A stretch of 45,113 bases of DNA, taken from positions 1 to 45,113 of the forward strand of contig ML986652.1 of the NCBI GenBank assembly GCA_010094045.1. The letters run 5' to 3'. Source of the DNA: Lojkania enalia. Its lineage: Eukaryota > Ascomycota > Dothideomycetes > Pleosporales. Positions 43,633 through 45,113 of this stretch are shown in pieces (positions within the stretch are counted from its first letter, which is position 1; each line of letters begins with the position of its first letter). A program made the translations under genes and the position numbers. Under the pieces are notes generated by a model, which ran no database searches, was not told the DNA's origin, and worked only from the letters and a program-made list of their open reading frames with translations.

Positions 43633-45113
43633 CTATTAAAATAGCCCAACTATTAAAACAGCTACTTTTTTTTAATACAATAAATACTATATATAAAAAG
43701 TTAATTTACTTAATACTAATAAGAAATTCTATATATAATATACTTTTATCTAATTTAGAATTTTCCCTACTATTCTTTTAGTACGTATAAGCGTTATATC
43801 TAGTCTTACTATAGTTATTATAGTAGCGTTAAACTGGTTAAACCCTTTCTTAAATATTAGTACTATAAGTTTTCTTAAAAGGCTAAAAGTTTATAGATAT
43901 TTTAGCAGCTATATATAAAGATCTCTTACTATATAATACTATACTACTATACTAAATATACTTTCTTTTATGCGTTTTATACTTAGTTACTTCTTCTAAT
44001 TACTTTTTAAGCTTAGAGTTATAAGTTTAAAGAAGTATATTCTAATATAGTATTAACTTAGCACCTTTTATAAGTTGTAAAAATTCTTCTTATACCTCTT
44101 TTAGTAATTATATAAAGGACTTTTATATAAGTATTAATTATAACCTAAATTTATATATATTACTTAGAGTTTTAGACTATTAGAAGTCTTCTTATAAAAG
44201 TAGTTCTAGTAGAATATATAGTTATATATTAAGGCGATTTAATATAACCTACGCGTTTAAAGGAATAATTTCTATTACTTTAAAAGCTTTTTAATAGTTC
44301 TTATATATAAATATATTAAAAAACGCGTTTTTAAAAGTTAGAAAGAAGCCTTCTTTATTAATATAATAGACGTATTAGTATACTAAGTCTTATATACACT
44401 ATAAGTACTTTAGCTATAATAGTAAGAAGTAAACTATATTAAAAAGCTAAAGTATATATAATAAATAAGAAGATATATAAAGTATTAGGATCTTTTATAT
44501 AAGGTAGTAATTTTTAAATTCCTAGTTAAGGTAGCTTTTATAGCTATCTAAAATAAGTAGTCTATATAATTCTATCTAATATATCTTTATATACTTATTA
44601 AAGTACTTTAACTACTTAAGACTAAACACATTATTTATCCAGCCGTTCTTAGAAACTAAAATTTTCCAATTATATAGTATACCTACTTCTTTATATTATA
44701 TAGAGATATAGACGCGTCTTTTATAGATAATAAATAGTAGAGTTATATATATAGTAGCGTAGATACTTTAGATAATTATAATCTACTTATAATTATCTAG
44801 CTATATAAGAGTAGGCCTTATATAATATTCTAAACCTATAACAACTTTTATAATACTAATAATATCTATTTAAAAGCCTATCTTATTAAAGTTGTAAATA
44901 TTATTATTATATATACTATATTTTGCAATTATATTCTATATAAACTTAAACTATATATTAATAACTTCTAGATTCTCTTATTTTATTTTTTAGCAATTTT
45001 TTACTTAATTAAAGACTATTTTAAGCTTATTTATACGCGCTATAAATCGTTTAGACTAATTCTTTTCTATAAATATTCTACTATATATACCTAATAGTTT
45101 ATCTACTATATCT
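43633..45113 (-). mobile_element. Fot1/pogo-like DNA transposon, minus strand, runs out of the window
   Basis: It begins with a TIR (CTATTAAAATAG and a second ACTATTAAAACAGCTAC) after TA at 43631-43632. The minus strand encodes a degraded DDE transposase: IYNFNKIGF (first catalytic Asp as Asn) near 44890, VSKNGWINN near 44640, LLILDSYKSY with the second Asp intact (codon at 44546-44548), a third Asp changed to Asn near 44437, and the zinc-knuckle tail near 43780-43830. It is inverted relative to the partial copy at 1-716 and of the same family. The far end is not in the window. Confidence 0.78.

Noticed and set aside
1..45113. CRISPR array, tRNA or rRNA genes
   Set aside because: No regularly spaced identical repeats, no cloverleaf with intact A and B boxes and no rRNA-like sequence were noticed. 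The host is eukaryotic, so CRISPR is not expected.

Overview
The window looks like a repeat-rich subtelomeric or AT-isochore segment from a filamentous ascomycete (Pezizomycotina). Most of it (about 1-34646 and 43300-45113) is extremely TA-rich. CpA and TpG are nearly absent, and every recognisable frame is broken by TAG/TAA codons where Gln or Trp would be expected. This is the signature of repeat-induced point mutation (RIP, C->T at CpA on either strand). A GC-balanced island of about 8.7 kb lies between the two AT-rich blocks. The genus cannot be told from the sequence alone.

The left block is a stack of dead transposons whose order of insertion can be read. Gypsy family A (chromodomain type, 279-bp LTRs) is present twice: copy A1 at 1113-8309 (target duplication ATTAT) and copy A2 at 15835-29109 (AATAG). 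A1 sits in a reverse-transcriptase fragment (family E). A2 sits in the integrase of a Gypsy element of family B (about 10771-30430). A2 itself carries Gypsy element C at 17565-23068 (202-bp LTRs, duplication ATAAA). After removing C and an assembly artefact, A2 is 7193 bp against 7197 bp for A1. Further right, an antisense chromodomain integrase (family D) is split at a TA by a Fot1/pogo-like DNA transposon (32347-34190). A second Fot1-like family has its 3' end at 1-716 and an inverted copy at 43633 to the window end.

The central island (34647-43300) holds one convincing intact gene, a 302-codon phosphotransferase (APH/choline-kinase fold) on the minus strand with a TATA box about 75 bp upstream. 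Around it are decayed genes: a tiny Zn(II)2Cys6 protein with one zinc-ligand Cys changed to Tyr and one nonsense codon; a 124-codon plus-strand frame whose start codon appears to have changed from ATG to ATA; and a 287-codon minus-strand frame interrupted by a single TGA. The right part contains the RNase H end of a Tad1-like LINE, then the 5' end and ORF1 of a Tad1-like LINE in the same orientation, which becomes steadily more RIP-damaged until the Fot1-like copy cuts it.

An N gap at 26174-26554 is flanked by identical 192-bp sequences and is almost certainly an assembly error. No tRNA, rRNA, CRISPR array, secondary-metabolite cluster or tyrosine-recombinase (Starship captain) gene was seen, and I found no convincing new biological system. 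The most interesting material is the small host genes apparently killed by single RIP-type changes and the readable insertion history.
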